Source of the DNA: Aeribacillus composti
GTDB lineage: Bacteria; Bacillota; Bacilli; Bacillales; Aeribacillaceae
Assembly (NCBI RefSeq): GCF_007827555.1
Contig: NZ_VISS01000005.1
Coordinates: 51,813-115,812 of the forward strand
Direction of reading: 5' to 3'
Length of the DNA stretch: 64,000 nucleotides
Made by a program: the position numbers and the translations under genes. Position 1 is the stretch's first letter. Each line of letters opens with the position of its first letter. The notes under the pieces are model-generated. The model did not search any database and was not told the DNA's origin. It was given only the letters and a program-made list of their open reading frames with translations. Of the stretch, positions 63,244 through 64,000 are shown piece after piece.

Positions 63244-64000
63244 ATGAAAATAAAAGAACTGCATATTTATGGCTACGGAAAATTTGCAGATAAAAAAATT
63301 TCATTTTCGGATCATGGCATACAAGTCATTTACGGTTTAAATGAAGCCGGAAAATCGACGCTGATGTCTTTTATCCACAGCATGCTGTTCGGATTTCCCG
63401 TTAAACAGCATCCGGATAAACGGTTCGAACCGAAAGCGGGCGGAAAATACGGCGGGGCATTAATCATCGAATGTGAAAATTTCGGAACAGTAAAAGTGGA
63501 GCGCGTAAAAGGGAGAGCCGCAGTGGGGGATGTAACTCTTTATTTCCAGGATGGACGGACAGGAGGGGATAAAGAGCTGGCTGAAATTTTAAAAGGAACC
63601 GACAGACCAACATATCAAGCGATTTTTTCCTTTGATTTATTCGGGCTGCAAAAAGTGTATGAGCTGAATCGTGAGAAGCTGGGAAAATATTTATTTTTAA
63701 CAAGTGTATTCGGGTCTGATCAGTTATATCGTTTAGAGGAGAAACTGCAGAGAGAGCAGGAGGATTTGTTTAAACCGAACGGACGAAAACCGTTGCTGAA
63801 CAGATCGTTAAATGAACTGATGGAGGACTTTGCAGAACTGCAACATGCAAAAGAACAGCAGCGCGCTTACAATTTTTTGATCAAAGAAAGGGACAGCTTA
63901 GAGAAGCAGCTGAAGGACTGCCAGAACGAGAAGGTGACGCTGAAAACAGAACGGAAAAAAGTGGAAAAACAAATAGCAGTTCTTCCCCTTTTGGAAAGAC
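63244..64000 (+). CDS. yhaN: YhaN, SbcC/Rad50-like ATPase (truncated by window end)
   Basis: Starts at ATG 63244 behind AAGGTGATAAG, 13 nt after yhaO, and stays open to the window end (252 complete codons). MKIKELHIYGYGKFADKKISF and the Walker A GLNEAGKSTLMSFIHSMLFGFP are typical AAA_23/SbcC; a coiled coil begins near residue 185 (LEEKLQREQEDLF). Companion of YhaO in a DNA-end-processing complex. Confidence 0.93.
   Translation, partial: MKIKELHIYGYGKFADKKISFSDHGIQVIYGLNEAGKSTLMSFIHSMLFGFPVKQHPDKRFEPKAGGKYGGALIIECENFGTVKVERVKGRAAVGDVTLYFQDGRTGGDKELAEILKGTDRPTYQAIFSFDLFGLQKVYELNREKLGKYLFLTSVFGSDQLYRLEEKLQREQEDLFKPNGRKPLLNRSLNELMEDFAELQHAKEQQRAYNFLIKERDSLEKQLKDCQNEKVTLKTERKKVEKQIAVLPLLER

Overview
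The window comes from an endospore-forming, low-GC Bacillaceae (Bacillus sensu lato). The evidence is a Bacillus gene complement (prkA/yhbH, spoVR, an alpha/beta-type SASP, a GerA-type germinant receptor, yheC/yheD coat genes), AGGAGG-type ribosome binding sites, and a patchwork of blocks matching the B. subtilis yhb-yhc-yhd-yhe-yhf-yha region. The species cannot be fixed from the sequence. Products and motifs were judged by eye from translations; no database search was run.

Layout. 1-3.9 kb: tRNA-Gly with a partial upstream duplicate, a B3/B4-domain gene, then queG-yhbB-trmL. 3.9-8.8 kb: gldA and a 31-aa membrane peptide on the minus strand, then prkA and yhbH, with a sigma-E-like promoter before prkA. 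9-17.9 kb: a yidC paralogue, a BirA-controlled bioY-yhfT-yhfS operon, a DedA protein, two oxidoreductases and a thioredoxin/BdbC pair. 18-24.8 kb: CBS protein, pgcA, yhdB, divergent nsrR/hmp with palindromic operators, spoVR. 24.9-26.5 kb: a minus-strand operon led by a yybP-ykoY (Mn2+) riboswitch: Spo0M-like protein, frameshifted DUF1232 gene, TerC-type exporter. 26.7-30.3 kb: two AI-2E permeases, tRNA-Pro(GGG), paired crcB genes, a small membrane protein. 30.5-34.1 kb: class I ribonucleotide reductase nrdA-nrdB under a cobalamin riboswitch. 34.3-41.6 kb: hsp20, a five-gene branched-chain-amino-acid-type ABC transporter, and a HemAT aerotaxis transducer with a sigma-D-like promoter. 42.2-49.7 kb: spore genes (DUF1657, SASP), four tandem YheC/YheD ATP-grasp genes, and yheB. 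49.8-56.5 kb: a gerA/D/B/C receptor operon lying between yheB and yheA, a stand-alone GreA/GreB C-terminal-domain protein, a ROK regulator. 56.6-60 kb: yhaX, hemZ, small genes. 60.2-61.8 kb: an IS110-superfamily element, visibly richer in G+C than its surroundings, with a structured non-coding segment behind the transposase gene. 62-64 kb: yhaO and the start of yhaN, cut by the window end.

Themes. Sporulation and germination dominate: prkA, yhbH, spoVR, yhe cluster, SASP, ger operon. Cofactor- and metal-sensing control is unusually visible: BirA/biotin on bioY, Mn2+ riboswitch on terC, B12 riboswitch on class I RNR (with the cobalamin enzyme QueG also present), NsrR on hmp. The less ordinary points are the B12 switch over a tyrosyl-radical RNR, the Mn2+ switch driving an arrestin-like gene together with terC, the fourfold YheC/YheD array, a thiolase lacking its second catalytic cysteine, and the candidate guide RNA of the IS110-type element.
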